From Metellina segmentata (taxonomy: Eukaryota; Arthropoda; Arachnida; Araneae; Tetragnathidae), in the NCBI GenBank assembly GCA_947359465.1, contig OX375881.1, positions 117,796,738 to 117,860,737 of the forward strand: a stretch of 64,000 nt of DNA. The letters run 5' to 3'. Under the pieces are notes generated by a model, which was given only the letters and a program-made list of their open reading frames with translations, was not told the origin of the DNA and made no database searches. Below, one piece after another: positions 14,201 through 29,200 of this stretch. Numbering within the stretch: position 1 is the stretch's first letter; each line of letters opens with the position of its first letter. A program made the position numbers and the translations under genes.

Positions 14201-17200
14201 TCTCCAGACAAGCAAATTGCAGGGTTGTTTCTAGGTAGAACCGATTCACTTTGAACATTAAAATACAAGAGGGTTTACAAAAGAGCAGCAAGCTAAATAC
14301 TTCAAAGTTTTTTTTTTTTTTTTTTAATTCTTGGCACTTCATTCTTTTATTATCATATTGCTTTAGCAAATATTAAGAGGATTTCTACATAAACTTGTTT
14401 ATTTCATTCTGGAGGGTTTGCCAAATAAGCTGAGTGAGAACTCTTAATGTACTGGACAACAAATGTTAAATTGTGCCAGTTCCCTCATAGGAAATGGCAA
14501 ATTCCCAAAGGGCTATTAGAAATGGTCTGGGATCAATACCCAAGGTAAACTCAACTACTTTGTACACAAGCTTAAAAAGAACATATATGCCAAGCATGCT
14601 CTTCGAACAGGATGCCTAAACATATAAAAAAAACATTTCCTCTAAAATGTTTACATACAAGAGGTAAATTGCAAGATTGAAAGTTTAATTACATTCTAAG
14701 AATTCCTAACTAAATTAAAATAGTTCCCTCTATTTCAGAAATAAAATTCTGACTTTCCAGGTTTACCCGGACAAATTTAAAAAAAATTCCAGGCCATACT
14801 ACAGGGTGGCAATAATATTTTTAACGGTAATATTTTAAAATACTTAAGGTCAGATGGGGTAAAAGGATCACACATATTATCCACAAATATTTTGTATTTT
14901 TCTCATCAGATATTTTAATTGTTATTGTAACTGATGGAACCCTTAATGGAACTCTAGCAATAGCAATTGAAAAACTGGGAAAAAAAATTTAAAATATTTT
15001 AATTATGAACTTTTTACACCAGTCAATACATTATCCAAATATACATAAAAAAACAAATGCAAAAAACAAAAAATTGGTATAGCTTCGTTTCAGTCTACGT
15101 TTAAAGCGGTGGCAACGATCTTGGCGGGTTTTTATGGCACACTTCTGGTAGCGAGTTAGGGCAGGTTAAGGCAACCCATCTATATTACGATTATTATGGT
15201 TCCCATGGCAACCTCGGCAAGCGAAAAGTTAAAACTTTAGTCCTGGTGCACACATCTGGTTTTTCTACGTACGGCACCGCTGTCGCAAAGCAAGTGCGGT
15301 CCGAGTTACATTAGATCCAATGGAATAGTGCACACATGCCTCCCGCCGCTGCTGTGATGTACGTCCACCTTGCGTGTAATTTTTACCACAGTTCCCCAGC
15401 AGCACCTAGTTGGTTAGCACCAGACCCCAAGAAAAGAACTGCACAGGCAATGTCGTGCTAGCCACACATTGGCTAGTATTCTTTAAAGTTTTTTCAAAAT
15501 TCATTGAACTGTCAGTTGATTTCATTGATATGTTTGGAATAATTCCTTCCTGTTTGCTGTGTTCGAAAGTTACGACACCAGTGTTCTATATACAAATTAC
15601 AATTTCGGCAAAAACGATTTATTAGATCCCAAAAGTACTTGTAATCTCACATCTCTAAATAGGCCACAAACAACATTAGTCAAGATTTTCATACATATTT
15701 TTCTTAAATCGCCGATTTTTTGTGAAATTTGGAAAATTTTCCAGAGTTAAGAAGTTCCTTGAGAATTCCCCGCTGTTACCACCCTGTACTAAAGCAATTC
15801 ACAACATTTTTAAGATGAAAAACCAAGAAATAATTAAATTGTTTTATTATTGGCTATTAAATGCTTAAGAATCATAAACTGAAAAGATTAACGGACCACA
15901 AGTAATTTTGTATTAAAATAACTTATTCAAATAATCTAACATATTTGACTAAAAAAAAAGTGATTTAATTTCAATTATAAAAGGAAGTGTTTGTTTGGGG
16001 CCGCAAAATCCTGACGATTCTATGGCACTTACAGTAATGAGATTTGGCACAGAGGTAGCCCAAATTTGTTGCAATTTTTGGGTCACTGCGAATTTTAAAA
16101 TTCAATCTAGACAATTTTAAAATGAAGTTAATACTTTTATTCTCCATTGGTTTTTCAAACACGGAGAACTTTTCTACTCACGCGATCTTGCAGTCAGGGT
16201 TTGGAACCGTGCCAATTTTTTCATCCGCAGAACGCGGATAATTTTTTCTTTCTTTTTTTTTCCGTTTTCACTTTGATTTTGCATTGTTGATTTCCCCAGC
16301 CAGACAATAAATCTTTTAACTGAAGTCAAAGTTCTTTTTTCTATCTCCTAGACCGTTAAAGATAGAGTAAAAATTTCAACAGATTTGAAATCTGCGGAAA
16401 ATTTCAGTTTAGATTGATACTTAAAAATATGATTTTCTTTAAATAAATAATTTTTTATTTGAATATATCTTCAATGGATTTGAAATCTGGTGAACATTTT
16501 ACACCACCTTACATCACGGGCAACGCTGGGCTAGCCATGCAGTGGCTAGTGTATCATAAGCATGAAATTCAATTTAAGCCAGTGGACAAAACTAAATTCT
16601 TTACACGTTAAATATCAGCTGTTCCTTTCAAAAATCGGGTGTAAAATTGCACTCTTAAAATAATGCGATACGAAACAGAGTACAAATCGTATTGGCTACT
16701 TTTCTCCAAAGCGTCTTGAGATGCCATGATCAATCATATTCTAGGTCATTGAGAATATTTTCCGGGTTTTGGAAGAAAATGTGCAATAAAAGAAATGCCA
16801 GCAGTTATTATGGGTACAAGTAACTATCATCGTTATATATCCAGATTCCTAAATGCAAATCACTAGCAAATCCTTGTTTTATATTTATCACACTTTAGTA
16901 GTCAATTTGATATTCTGCTTTTATAATTTACTTTTTAAGTTTAAAAATATATGCTACGTCATAGTTGATATTTGGAGTTCAATTGCAAAACATTTCACTG
17001 CTGTCATTTGAAACACCTAACCTGCATAAAATGGGAATAAAAACTCATGATAATATGTATCGCCAGTAATGTGTGTGGGAAAGACTTTGGAATATAGTAT
17101 GTATATATACCTGCTGAAGGTATTTCAAGTTTATCTGGCAAGAAAAATTTCAGTTCCAATTGGACAAATCAGCGTTTCTGCTTTTTACCAATTATGTTAT

Positions 17201-20200
17201 TGTTGGACGTGAAGGAAATAAACATCAACCTCCAACAGCAATAATTTCATACACTGCAAAGTAGCTAGCACGAGTTTTAAAAATGCCTATTAATTTCTTA
17301 AGCCCATAGGAACATTATTTACAAATCCATCTAAATCAACAAGTTCATGTTTTGCTACGTTTTTTTTTTTTTAATTATATATTATAATCAAAATTGTTTT
17401 TTCAAATAGTTAATTTTTTTTTTTTACAGATTACAAATAAAATATTGTTTCAAAAAGTACTTATTGAGAAACAGATATTCAAACATACAACATTAAGCGA
17501 TTTCACAACTCTCCTTGAAATGCTTTAAACATAAAATATCAAATTTTGCACCCAAATACTATGGATAGCATCTCTGTCACCATAAAGCCACAGGTTTTTC
17601 TTACTTTTTGCATATTTTACATGGAATCAACTTGTGTATTTAATGTTTAATATTATATATTAAAATCGTATAAATACAAAATCCATCTTACTCTGCTTGG
17701 CTGGAAGAGGAACTTGCTGGAGCAGTTTCTGGTTCTACTGGAGCAGGCTTTTTGAAAACATGCTATAGGTAGAAACAAAGCTTACAGTAAGATACCATTG
17801 ACAATACTATCCAGTCCACAGGAGTAAATATTCAGATAAAGTAGTTTAAAATTAATTTATTGAACCGTCTATTTGACAACTAGGTGGCACTACAATAAGT
17901 AGAGAACATTCTCCAAGAACGAGAATATTCTCCAAACATTGAAATATTTGGAGACTACTCGAGAATTTTCTATTTAAAACCACATTTCAGAAAATTGTAA
18001 CGAATTTCATTTTATCGACTGTAGAAATAAACATTAAGCTTATTTTATGTATCATTCACAATATACAAGTACTGTGTTACACAACACAAAAAATTTAAAT
18101 ACAACTTTTTTTTAATTCAAAAACATGCAAGTTTTTATTTTTATCATAAAATGAAAATATGCAATTTATATTGTATGGAAATAAAAGAAAGTTAACATGC
18201 TGTGCAACATTATAACATTCATCATTCCCAATACATTTTTTTTTATTTCACTTATATATTAAAATAAATCTTTATGAACCAAGTTACTAGGATTGCATAA
18301 AACTAATGTTAATTTTGATTAGATGAAAATACTAATGAAAATAAAAGTACAAAAATCAGCGAAATGTCAACTTTATTTTAAAATGTTATCCTAAATCCAG
18401 AAGTCCAAAATCTGGACATTTTGCTAACCACTGTTTCGTTTCTCACTTTTCCCATCTTTCCAGCAATTTTTTTTTAAAGAAAAAGTTGAACATGGACTTA
18501 ATTGATGGAACAATGTAAAACAACAGACATGTTCAGAGCAAATAACACACAGAAAAATTAGAAGATTTGCAAGTAAAATTTTTGTTGCATATTGTATTAA
18601 AAAGTTTCTTTAAAAAAAATTTATTTTTATATCTGCTATTTTATTATTGCAAATGCAAAATTCGTGCATGGGGTGGCGTTAAATTTGGTTGGTTTTTTTT
18701 TTTTGACAAAAATTGAAAATAATCCAAAATCTGTAGATTCTAGATTGCACTGTACATTTTTAAATTATGATTTTTTTATCTCCTGTATCCATTCTTAGAT
18801 TTAAAAATATGTGTAACATTTTTTTTTCACACATTTAGAAAAGAAAATTCTAGATTATTCTCCCGAGGGAAAATATTCTCCAAAAAAATTACCAAGAATT
18901 TTCATCCCTAACACACATACACATGCAATAAGATCACAATGTCACAATTCCAAACAACCGTTACACAACTTATCAAACCCAAAACAAGAACATATAACAG
19001 TTGAGGTCGGTAGTTAATAAACGTCATACTGGTGCAACACAACATGCTATTTGCAACATTTCGGGATCCATCCTGAAGCAAAAGAAAAGAGGGCAACCAC
19101 GCATGGGCAGCCGAGAATTCAAACAGTACTGTGAAGGAAAATGGCCGACATTGAAAGGGTCTTGGTAGAATTAAAAGTTGTACTGTTTTAAACATGGAGA
19201 AGCGTGTTCTTTAAAAACCCTTAGATAACCCAAACCATATTAATACTAACCAGAAGTAAAAGTTAAAAACTAAAGAAAAACCCAACTCTTAATTTAAATA
19301 AAACTGGTTGAGTATATTTAGATCATTCATACAATGAACATTTTGTGATTACCACATAAAAACCAAGGTTTTAAGTTCCCAAAAATTTTAAAGCACCTAC
19401 AAATTGAAGTTGTTGCATGTATTTTGCGCATTTCTAGATTTAACTGAAAAAAAGTAATTTTCCCGATTTCCAAGAGGCATAAGAAACCAATTATATTAAA
19501 GTTGTATATATTCTAAAATAATGTCATTCCTAAGTCACGAAAGGCCCATGCCAATCCAAGTCTAAAATACCCAGACGATCCGGATTAGAGCAAGATAAAT
19601 GGTCAGGAGTGTCCTGTACACTCATGCACTTTAGACACACTGGGTGATTGTTTAATGAGACCTCCAAGAGTTTTAGTTTGACCACAATATCCCAACAATC
19701 CTAATCCAACCTAGAAAATGTCCTAGTAGGCAATTAACATGGCACTGGAGCAACACAATTAGCCCTAGTGTGGGAATGAGATTAAAGGGCAAGATTCGAG
19801 GACAACGCCATGCAATTTAGAACCACGGTCAAACATCAGCTGGCACACTACTCTCCAAACTTCCACAACATGACAACACGAGCCCATGGGAGATTTAACA
19901 TGCAACCCACCTTTTGCAGTCTTCGGTTGGATTTGAACTCGTAAACCTCCGGTTGTAAATCGGCTACTTTTGTCTACCACAGCTACCTTGAAAATACCAT
20001 GGATACAATGTGAACAGGGGTTCACAATGCATTACTCAAATTTTAGCTCTAGTGAAAACTAAGATGTAAGGAGACTTCAAAGTGTCCAAACTAGCTCTCC
20101 TAGGCAAAAATGCCCACTATGTTGTCCTTTAATATAAACACAAAAGGGAATCTACTGAAAATGGATATACAAATACAAATATTGACGACCAGCTACAGGC

Positions 20201-23200
20201 TCAAGACAAACAAGGCTGGTCCTTTGTTTATGAATTCCCACCGACTATCTAACTGTATCTTAAATTTGGACACTCCCTTCTCATCCCTGTATATAAAAAG
20301 ACTTATTAACTTAACATACAATTTATAAACGTTGCCAACCTTGAAGGGTGTACTTTGTAGCCCTTGATAACATAAGCATTGTTGGGTTCAAAACGAGTCA
20401 GTTTCAGCTTTTCGATAACCACAGATTTCTATATTCACTCTTAATTGCATTATTCAGGATGGAGGTAATCCATGTTAACCGAATTATAAATATTACTTTT
20501 CAACTGGACAAAATCATTTGTGTGCATGACAAGTAAACTACCTTTGACATTACTTTCTTTCCAACCATTGATTTTTTTATGCATGCTAAGAATTCTCATG
20601 CTTAGAGGTTATTAGTAACTTTTCTAAAAGAAATTCGATTTATCAATGAATAAAAACGAGGATAAACAATTTACTTGGTCAGTAGATGAGGCAGGAATTT
20701 TTTCTTCCTTACGAACAAACTCTTTGTTAATGGAGAACACTTTCTTCGCAATAGGAGCTTGCGTGGGTTTTATTTCCTTCACAGGAACAGTCTTTACACC
20801 TGGATTATTACAGGGTGCTTTGCCACAGTCATTTTTAACTAGCTTCTTTTCAATGGAATTCAACTGCTGGTTTAGCTTAGGCTTCGCAGGTCCTGAAGGT
20901 TGCTAAAAGAAAGAAAAAAAAAATCAGTTCTCTGTTGCTTTACAATGAGCAATTAGAGGCATTTCGTAAACACATACCTACCAACCATCAAGGGTTTGAT
21001 CCAGGACCATTGCCAATAGCTCTTTGTGTTTACTCAAGTGAGGTTAATTAAAATGCATCTACCTGCCAACCAACAAGGGAAGAAAAAAAACCAGAGGATT
21101 TTTTATGAAATAAAAAAGGGCCGTAACAGCCCAAGCACTTTTGAAACAGTAAAAAAGTCTTCTCTTGAAGCAAATTTCAAAGATAGATAATCAATACGGC
21201 ACTGGAGCAACACAACGAGTTGTTAGCAATGGTCTGTGATCGATCTTCAAGAGAAAGATCCAAGGACAACACCACTTCAGTTTGAACCACGGTCAGATGA
21301 TCAAGTCACACCTGAACTGGCATCCTACTCTCCAAACATCAACACTACACAATATTTGAGGCCAAGGCAGCACATAAAGATCAACCACACGAGTTGGTAC
21401 GGGAGGGAATGCACGTTATACAATCAGACCTTATTCTATTTACCATAGGGGATACTTTGAAAATGCATTAAAGTTTGTCACATGGATGCACTTGATAAAT
21501 AGGAAACAATTTGATTTAGTTTGGAGGTAGATAGCTGGTAAACTATCTTTAATTATATTCATGATTGTAACCACCAGTCACCCCAATTAAAGACAAATAC
21601 CATCCCTATGGCAACTGAATCAGACTAAATGAGGGAGCAGTTCAAGGTAGACACTAGACAACCATTCGAAGCTCTGAATGCAGATAAGAACCATTTTACT
21701 AAAAATCATTGTTACACAGTAAAATGAATTTTCAAAATAAAAACAAAAGGCAAAACATTTGTTTAACTTTAAAAACAAGTTGGCATCCTACATAGTTTTT
21801 CTTGAGTAAATTACATCCTCATGTTAACAAAATTCATCAGTAAGTGTAAGTAACAGACTTAAATTATAGCCTGATTAAAATAAAATCAGTACTGGTGGCC
21901 CATGGCAGTTCAACTTAGCAGTAAGCAGATACAATCAGGCAATGCTAACCATTTCCACTGTCCGTGAATGATTCATCCTACAAATCAGCAATATTTAGGT
22001 TTTACTTTACTATTTGGCAGAATTACTTAGTCCAAAGACACCTGATTATTTGCAAGTGTCCACTGCAAAACATTTTTTTCAAAAGCTGATCAGCAAGGTT
22101 GGGTGTGAGAAAGTGGACCCATGAGGTAAATTGAAAATAAAACACCTATATTTTTTCTTTTAAAATTAAAATATTTAGTTAATTCTTTATTAGAGACATA
22201 TTTTAACATAATATATTTTTACATTATTTTATTACAAAATTACTTACAGACATGCATACAGGCAGCGTGAATATATCTTAAAACTTAACTTGCGATCACT
22301 TGATTGGATACAACAGTTTGCTTTTGTCTATACCAGTTTCGAAAACAAGTTTGCGACAAAAACTGGAGTTCGAGACGGGCACCCAAGTTGGCACACCACA
22401 CTAAGGGTACATTCGAGCCCCCTCCCCAACACATTTAACATGCATCAGCCTCCTTTGTACACAGTGGCGTTTGGTTGGATTCTAACGTGTAAGCTTCCTG
22501 TTGCTAATCTGTTACTCTTCAAACCGGCAGTCTTCTCAATTTTGAGAATGTTGAATATATATTCTCGGATGCTTACAAAAAATAAACAATTAGACATTAC
22601 AGTAAAAGGCAGGCGACATTTCTCTTTCTGCTCGCAAATGATCTGCTTGTGTAAACATTACTGGAATTTTAAATGAAACAGAGCGAAATATGCAACAAGC
22701 TCAATTTGTCGATATACTGTATACATATTGTCAAACTTTAAAACCTTGACACTTTGATGCGTTTCATCACCATGTCCTGCCTGATCCCATTTTATAGAAC
22801 TTTTAATGAACTTCCTTTGCAACAGAAACTCGTTTCTACAAAAACGTATTCAAAGTTCGAATTCTTTGGGTCCGGGAAAAAAAAATTGGGTTGCAACAGG
22901 CATTTCGCATGAAAAATCAACATTTCCACTAAGAATCAAGATCCTTCTCTTTTCTTATAGTATAAAACTTGAAATGAAAATTAAAGATGCAGTTATGTTA
23001 AAATCGTCAAAATGCAGATTGGTGCCTTTGGCACGATGTTAACGATATTCTCGCAAGACAATAACAGCATTTAGTTACACAAATAACATACAAACGAGCA
23101 ACAGGGACAAATAGTTATGTCAAGCAACAAATGGGTTGAGTGTAAGCATTTTTCCCCATAGGAGAACAATTAATGGAAACAGGTCGTCAATAGGAACACC

Positions 23201-26200
23201 AGTACAAATGGATGGGAACCACTACTCCAAGATCAATTGATATTAAAACAAAATTAGTAGAACTTCCTTGAATTTGGAAAAATTCCTTCTACATGGTGGG
23301 TATTTAATTACAGTCACAAAGGAGCAACCTACTCTTCAAACTTCCACACCAACAAAAGGACATTTAAGGCCCCCGACACAAATTCAACATGCGCCAGCCC
23401 ATTTCTATACAACAGACTTTGGTTGGATTCAAACTCTAGACCCCTTTTAGTTGCTAGACCGTTACTCCTCCGACCAGGTTACAGCGTCCTTTCCCTGGAG
23501 AGAAAATTCATGATCAATGCCTGGCAAGAATTTTGTTGGCTAGTTAAGGATCCTATTTAGGTTTGGTTTTATAGCACAAGGTCCATTAGCAGACAAGCTG
23601 TGCCAAAGGCAAGATTAAATACGCCCAAAAAAAAACAGCTGAAATAGGCAGTCAAGGTAATAAAATAGTTTTAAAGTTATGTTTTTTTAATACAGTACAA
23701 AGTCCCAAATCTAAAATCGGGAAGTTTGTTACAACCAGTGTTTCACCCTCACTTTTTCAATCTTTCCGATCACTTTAAAGAAAGCAACCTGGACCATATT
23801 GATGAAACACATAACCAGGGTGTAAAAAAAATCATGATTTAAAAAAAAAAATCATTAATCAGATTTATTTTATTTAAATCAGATTTATTTGATTTAAATT
23901 TCTGTAGGGCCTATAAATTTGTTAAATAAAAAAAATAGAGTTTCTGACATGACATATAAACCAATATTTACTTAAGTAAACAATCGGAATTTGTAATATG
24001 GTAAATTAATATTTAGATAAAACATTTAAAATAGATAAAACAAAAGATAAAACATTTGTTTAACTTTAAAACACAAGTTGACACCCTACATAGTTTTTCT
24101 TGAGTAAATTAACATCATGTCAACAAATATATCAGTAAGTGTAAGTGAGACCTAAATTAGTCTGATTAAATAAATATTTGTTGTGAAACTCTTAAAGTGA
24201 AAGGTGACTGTTTCAGGGTGCATTTTGCAAAATAAAAGATGTTCATAGTGTTTAAACATTCATCCTTTCAAATAGAAAGCTCAGTTGAATTTTTTATTTA
24301 ATAAATTATTAATCACATTAATTGTGTTATTTTGCATTTATGTCTCAATTTTAAAAAAAGTAGTTGTGAAAAATTACTATAGCTAAGCCATTGGTCAATC
24401 AATTAAAGAGGTAACACATGGTTTAGGCCTACTTGGTGGGGATTTTCTTTGGCTGTCTTGACATTTACGTAGAAGTAGGTCTGCTGCTTTATTGTTTGTA
24501 ACACAAAATTATGCATGAACATTGTCAAAACTTTCAAATAGATGTCAACTTATTTTTTTACTTAACTGTTTGGCAGAATCTCCGACTCAACAGATTACTT
24601 AGTCCATAGACACCTCAAATTATTTGCAAGTGCATAGTGCCAAACATTTTTTTAAAAAGCTCATCAGGACAAGGTATAGCCATTAGTGCTGAAATCACCA
24701 CGAGTGCAGAAAGTTCAAAGCATTTGACAAATCCTGTGATTTTTCTAGGGTGTATTTACTTAGTTATAAAAATGTAAGATTGGTTGCGATTTAAATCAAT
24801 GATTTTTTTTTAAATCATTCGATTTTAATCGTTGATTTAAATCAAGTGATTTAAATCTTGACACCCTGATAATAACAGGCATGTTCAGAGCCTAAATACC
24901 ACATACAAAAATTAGAAGATTTGCAAGTAAAATTTGTTGCATTGTATTATAAAGCTCTTATTTAAAAATTATTCCTCTTCATACGTCTGCTATTTTAGTA
25001 ATGCAAACATGTTTCTGATGTAAATGTCGCTTGGGGTAGGTCAGTTTAGGGTTTTTTGACAACAAAAAAACTGCAAATAATCCGAAGGTCAGAATGGCCA
25101 AGGTCCAGAGGATTACAGATTTTATATGGTACAGCTACTCTACGTTTATGAGCAGTAGCAACGACGTTGGAAATTTTTTTAGTGTACTTCTAGCAATGAG
25201 TTACAGTAGATTAAGGCAACCTGTGTCTTTACAGTTATTATGGTTTTCATGGCAACCTTGGCGAACAGTAACTTTCAATTTGAATATTGTAGAAAGTTCT
25301 TTCAAAATCCTTTAAAGTCGTTTGATTTCACTCGTTAGTTTGAAAATTTTTTTTTCTTTGCAAAAATTGGTTAGTTTGATTTTTAAATAAAATTTGATTG
25401 CATTGGTCCTTTAAAAAAATTTTTTTTCTGCGATACCATTGGTTCATTTATTTGTATTTCAACAGTTGTGGAATTTTTTTATTTTGCAATATTTTTCACT
25501 AAACGTAGTTTTTTTTTTTTGACATTTGTGGAATTTTTTTGTTTATTATATTTTCTTGGAACAGTTCTGACCTATCAGGTTTTATCGTTTCTTGCTTTTT
25601 TCTTTTAAAAATCCTTTTTCAACATGCCTACTGTATTTAGAGTAATTGGTAAGTTTCGGGAGGTATTCTTGCCCAACATTCAAAGCTTAGTTTTTCTGCT
25701 GGTTCACAAATGCTGTTAAACTTAGACATTTTATAAAATGCCCATTTGATTTTGAAAACATTTTCAAATGTATTTTGAGGCAGGGTCATTCCACGTCAGT
25801 TCAACCAGGGTCCGACACCCATGATCTCAGATTTTGAGGAAATTTGGCATGTTTGTTCCCTTTATGGATTTAAGTACACATATGAATTTTTTTTTCTCCA
25901 TCGCAAGCAGTTTTTGTTTTACAGCCTGTTAAAGTTTCGGGAATTTTGCGATTTCTATCGATCAGAGAAAGGAAACACAATTTGTTTTTTTACAGAAAAT
26001 AAATTATATCTCCCTTGTTTATCAACCAACGTTGAAATTTTTTAAGAGTATACATCAATATACAAGATTAGAAAGAAAAAAATTATTATACCTGTAAGTA
26101 TCTTATACATGGTCAGAAAAAATTCCAAAAGTTCCATTTATAGATTTTAAAAATAAATGGCGAGTTCTACGCTATGTGGAATATTTTCAAAAGGGTTAAG

Positions 26201-29200
26201 GACAATAAAAAAAAAATTTTATACTCTTGTTCTAAAAGATATGTTCTACTACATGAAAAAATAAAATGAGTGGTTTTTCACTCCTTTATTATTTTTTTTC
26301 ACTTTAAAGATAGAAATCATTTGACTCGCTCATTTTCTTGAAATCGTTAAATATTACTTACAATTTTAGTAAAATTTGAACAAAAAATGTCACAATAATC
26401 AACTACTCTCAAAGAAAATTAGACGAGGCAAAAACAAATTTTTAAAAATCAGTGCCTTTTGGCATATAATTACAATAATAGCATAATTAATATTGTTAAT
26501 CAGGCCTGTGTTTACAAAAAATCTTTTAATAGGTTATCCATAATTATATCTCGAGATTATTTAGAAATAAGACAATTTTCTTATTTTCAACAATTAGGCC
26601 TAATTAACCCGGGAAAGCCTAGCGGTACCAGAAATAAAGGTTTAAAGTATTAAAATTTTCTTAGTTATAATGAAAATATTTTTTGTGTTTGTTAGTAGAT
26701 GTCACCACACAAGAGAGTGAAAAATCCTGTCTAGGTAATAATTTTAGTAAACACCACGTCCGATTTTTATTTTGAGCAGAAGCAGCAAGAACATTTTTGG
26801 GCTATGACAAAATGACGCATCGAAAAAGTAAGTACACCCGTTCTCTCTTTACTGCTACATATAGAAATGAAAGTTTGATACAATATTTATCGTTTATGTC
26901 TAGATATTATGTGCACAGTGTTTCAAAAAAAATATAATATTATGTACATCTTTTTTGTATTGAAATGTTACTGGTACCACAAGGCTTTTACACTACCTTT
27001 TCGTCACTGCTTAGATTTTTATTGATTTTTGCTCTAGGAAATACAAAAATGTTTTAAAAGTGCATAATTAATTTTTTTATTGTATACAATAGAATATTTA
27101 AAAAATAAATGTGTATAAAATTATACAAAAATTTTGCATAAAAAAAAACAGTATTTCTATTGCTTTTTTCATAAAAATAACAAAGCCAAAAGTATAAAAT
27201 GGGTAGGGAGTTGTAGGTTAAAATGCAGTTATGGAATTAAAATGTGTCTTTGACTATATCTTTGACCATATTATTTCTTATAGCAGTTTTTATGTGCATA
27301 TTTTATTATTTTGAAATACAGTTTCATTTTTCAGAAATATTTAACACTAGAAGAAAGTCTTCTGCTATTTGATGAATTAAACTCAGAGTCTGACTTAGAA
27401 GATGTCTATATTGAACCTCCTGATATTGCAGTAGTATCACGGATGTGAAGACTCGGCAGAAGAGACGAAGGACTTGCAGATAATTTATCTGGTCGTCAGT
27501 TACGTGTAAATGTAGAAACGTCACGGAAAAAACACAGAAAAGATTTAGTTTCAGAAGAGAGGGTCTGGCAAACTCTGCTAACGAAAAAAAGTAGCATAAA
27601 GAATCAAAAAGACTGGTACAAATAAATTCAGAAGAAGTTGGGTTCAAGATGTGTGTGCTGCTAAAAACTACACTAGTCGAGTTCACACTATGTACGTAAA
27701 ATGCGACGTAGGGCTTTGTATTTTTTTAGACTTTCACTCAAAATAACATTGCAAATAGATCATGCAATAAAGTTATCGACTATATTTCATAAAAAATGCC
27801 AGTATTATTGGTATTACCATTTGTCTGGATAGTAAAAATTCTTATACTCTTCTTCTCTCAGGATTTTTTTATTATTATATTTTATCAAAATGTGTTCTAT
27901 GCCATACATTTGTATTTTTGTATTAATTTCAAATCATAAACTGGTAAAAATATATTTAAACCGCTTGCGTCAATATCAATAAGAAATTGCATTACTTGCA
28001 ATCTGCTCCCTTAAAAGCCTAGCGGTACCATGCATTTTTGAGAATATTATTGAAATTTTACAAAAAAAAAGGCTTTTCCTACATAAATAGCATCTTATTA
28101 ACAATATACTAGAAAGAAATTGAAAAAAAAAAAATTACGGCTTTGCCTGGTTAAAGAAAAGATAATTGCATTAAAATTTAAATTTAGTTTTAAAAAACTA
28201 GTTCTAAACTAGTTGAATCACTAACAGTAACTTATTCAAGAAATCTTATAAGCAATCAAAACACTCAAGCTGTGACAAAACCATTTAATCTCTATCTACT
28301 GAGCAAGTATACTTGTTTAAACATAGAACTAGCATGTCTAAACAATTGAGCCTGCTCAGCAAACAGAACTTGGCATCTACTAATCAGTCAGACACAAGAT
28401 GTTGCAAGTGTAACATGCAAATTGGCGGTAATGTTTTACAGGGTTATTTTTTAAAAATCTGATTTAGTTTTTTTATGAACTGTGTTGGATTTTTTTTACT
28501 GCAACTGTTCCGTTAACAACTATGCGTGTGTTGAACCAAGATGTGTCATCAGTTTCGATGAGTACCTGATATTGCTATTTTAAAAAGAGTGTTAGGTATT
28601 TTTTAAATATTGGAAAAATGGAGAAATGCAGTGTGGGGGAAGTAACTCATAGTGCTTGTCATTTGTCATACTATGTCAAGAAAAAAGCCATACAAACTAT
28701 TAAAAAACTGTCCGAAACTGATTTAACTCTTAAAATTGAGAACGGAATCAAGTTACGAGTTAAAAACTATTTGTCTTCATCATCAAAGTATGTTTTTGAA
28801 CAAGTATAAATTTTTACAAAAGGTATGTTGCGACTCTTTTGAAAAACATAAAATTTTAATTAAAAAAAGACTTAGTGCTGTAACTATAGATCAGAGTAGG
28901 ATAATTTTATCAAAGGGCTACAAAGTGAAACCAGGACAAAAACTTTGTGCATCTTGCAGGAACAATCTACTTAACGACAAACTAACTGATGAGTAATGTT
29001 GAAAGCAAAAGTAACTTAAATTTTCATGATGAAGTTGATGTGTAATTAGCTCCTGATGAACTACTCCAATTACAAAAGAAAACTGATGTTCACCAATGAA
29101 ATTACATGCACTTGGTGAACATATCAGATCTTACGGTAAAAACCTAAAAAAAAAAAGAGTACATGAATCCGATTATTCTGTTCGCAAGGCTCAAAAACTG

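Noticed and set aside
20646..20906. 86-residue plus-strand frame
   Set aside because: Exact antisense of the Aurora linker exon, whose splice sites and phases fit the gene.
27324..27686. 120-residue minus-strand frame
   Set aside because: The plus strand here carries recognisable piggyBac N-terminal sequence; the minus frame is a shadow.
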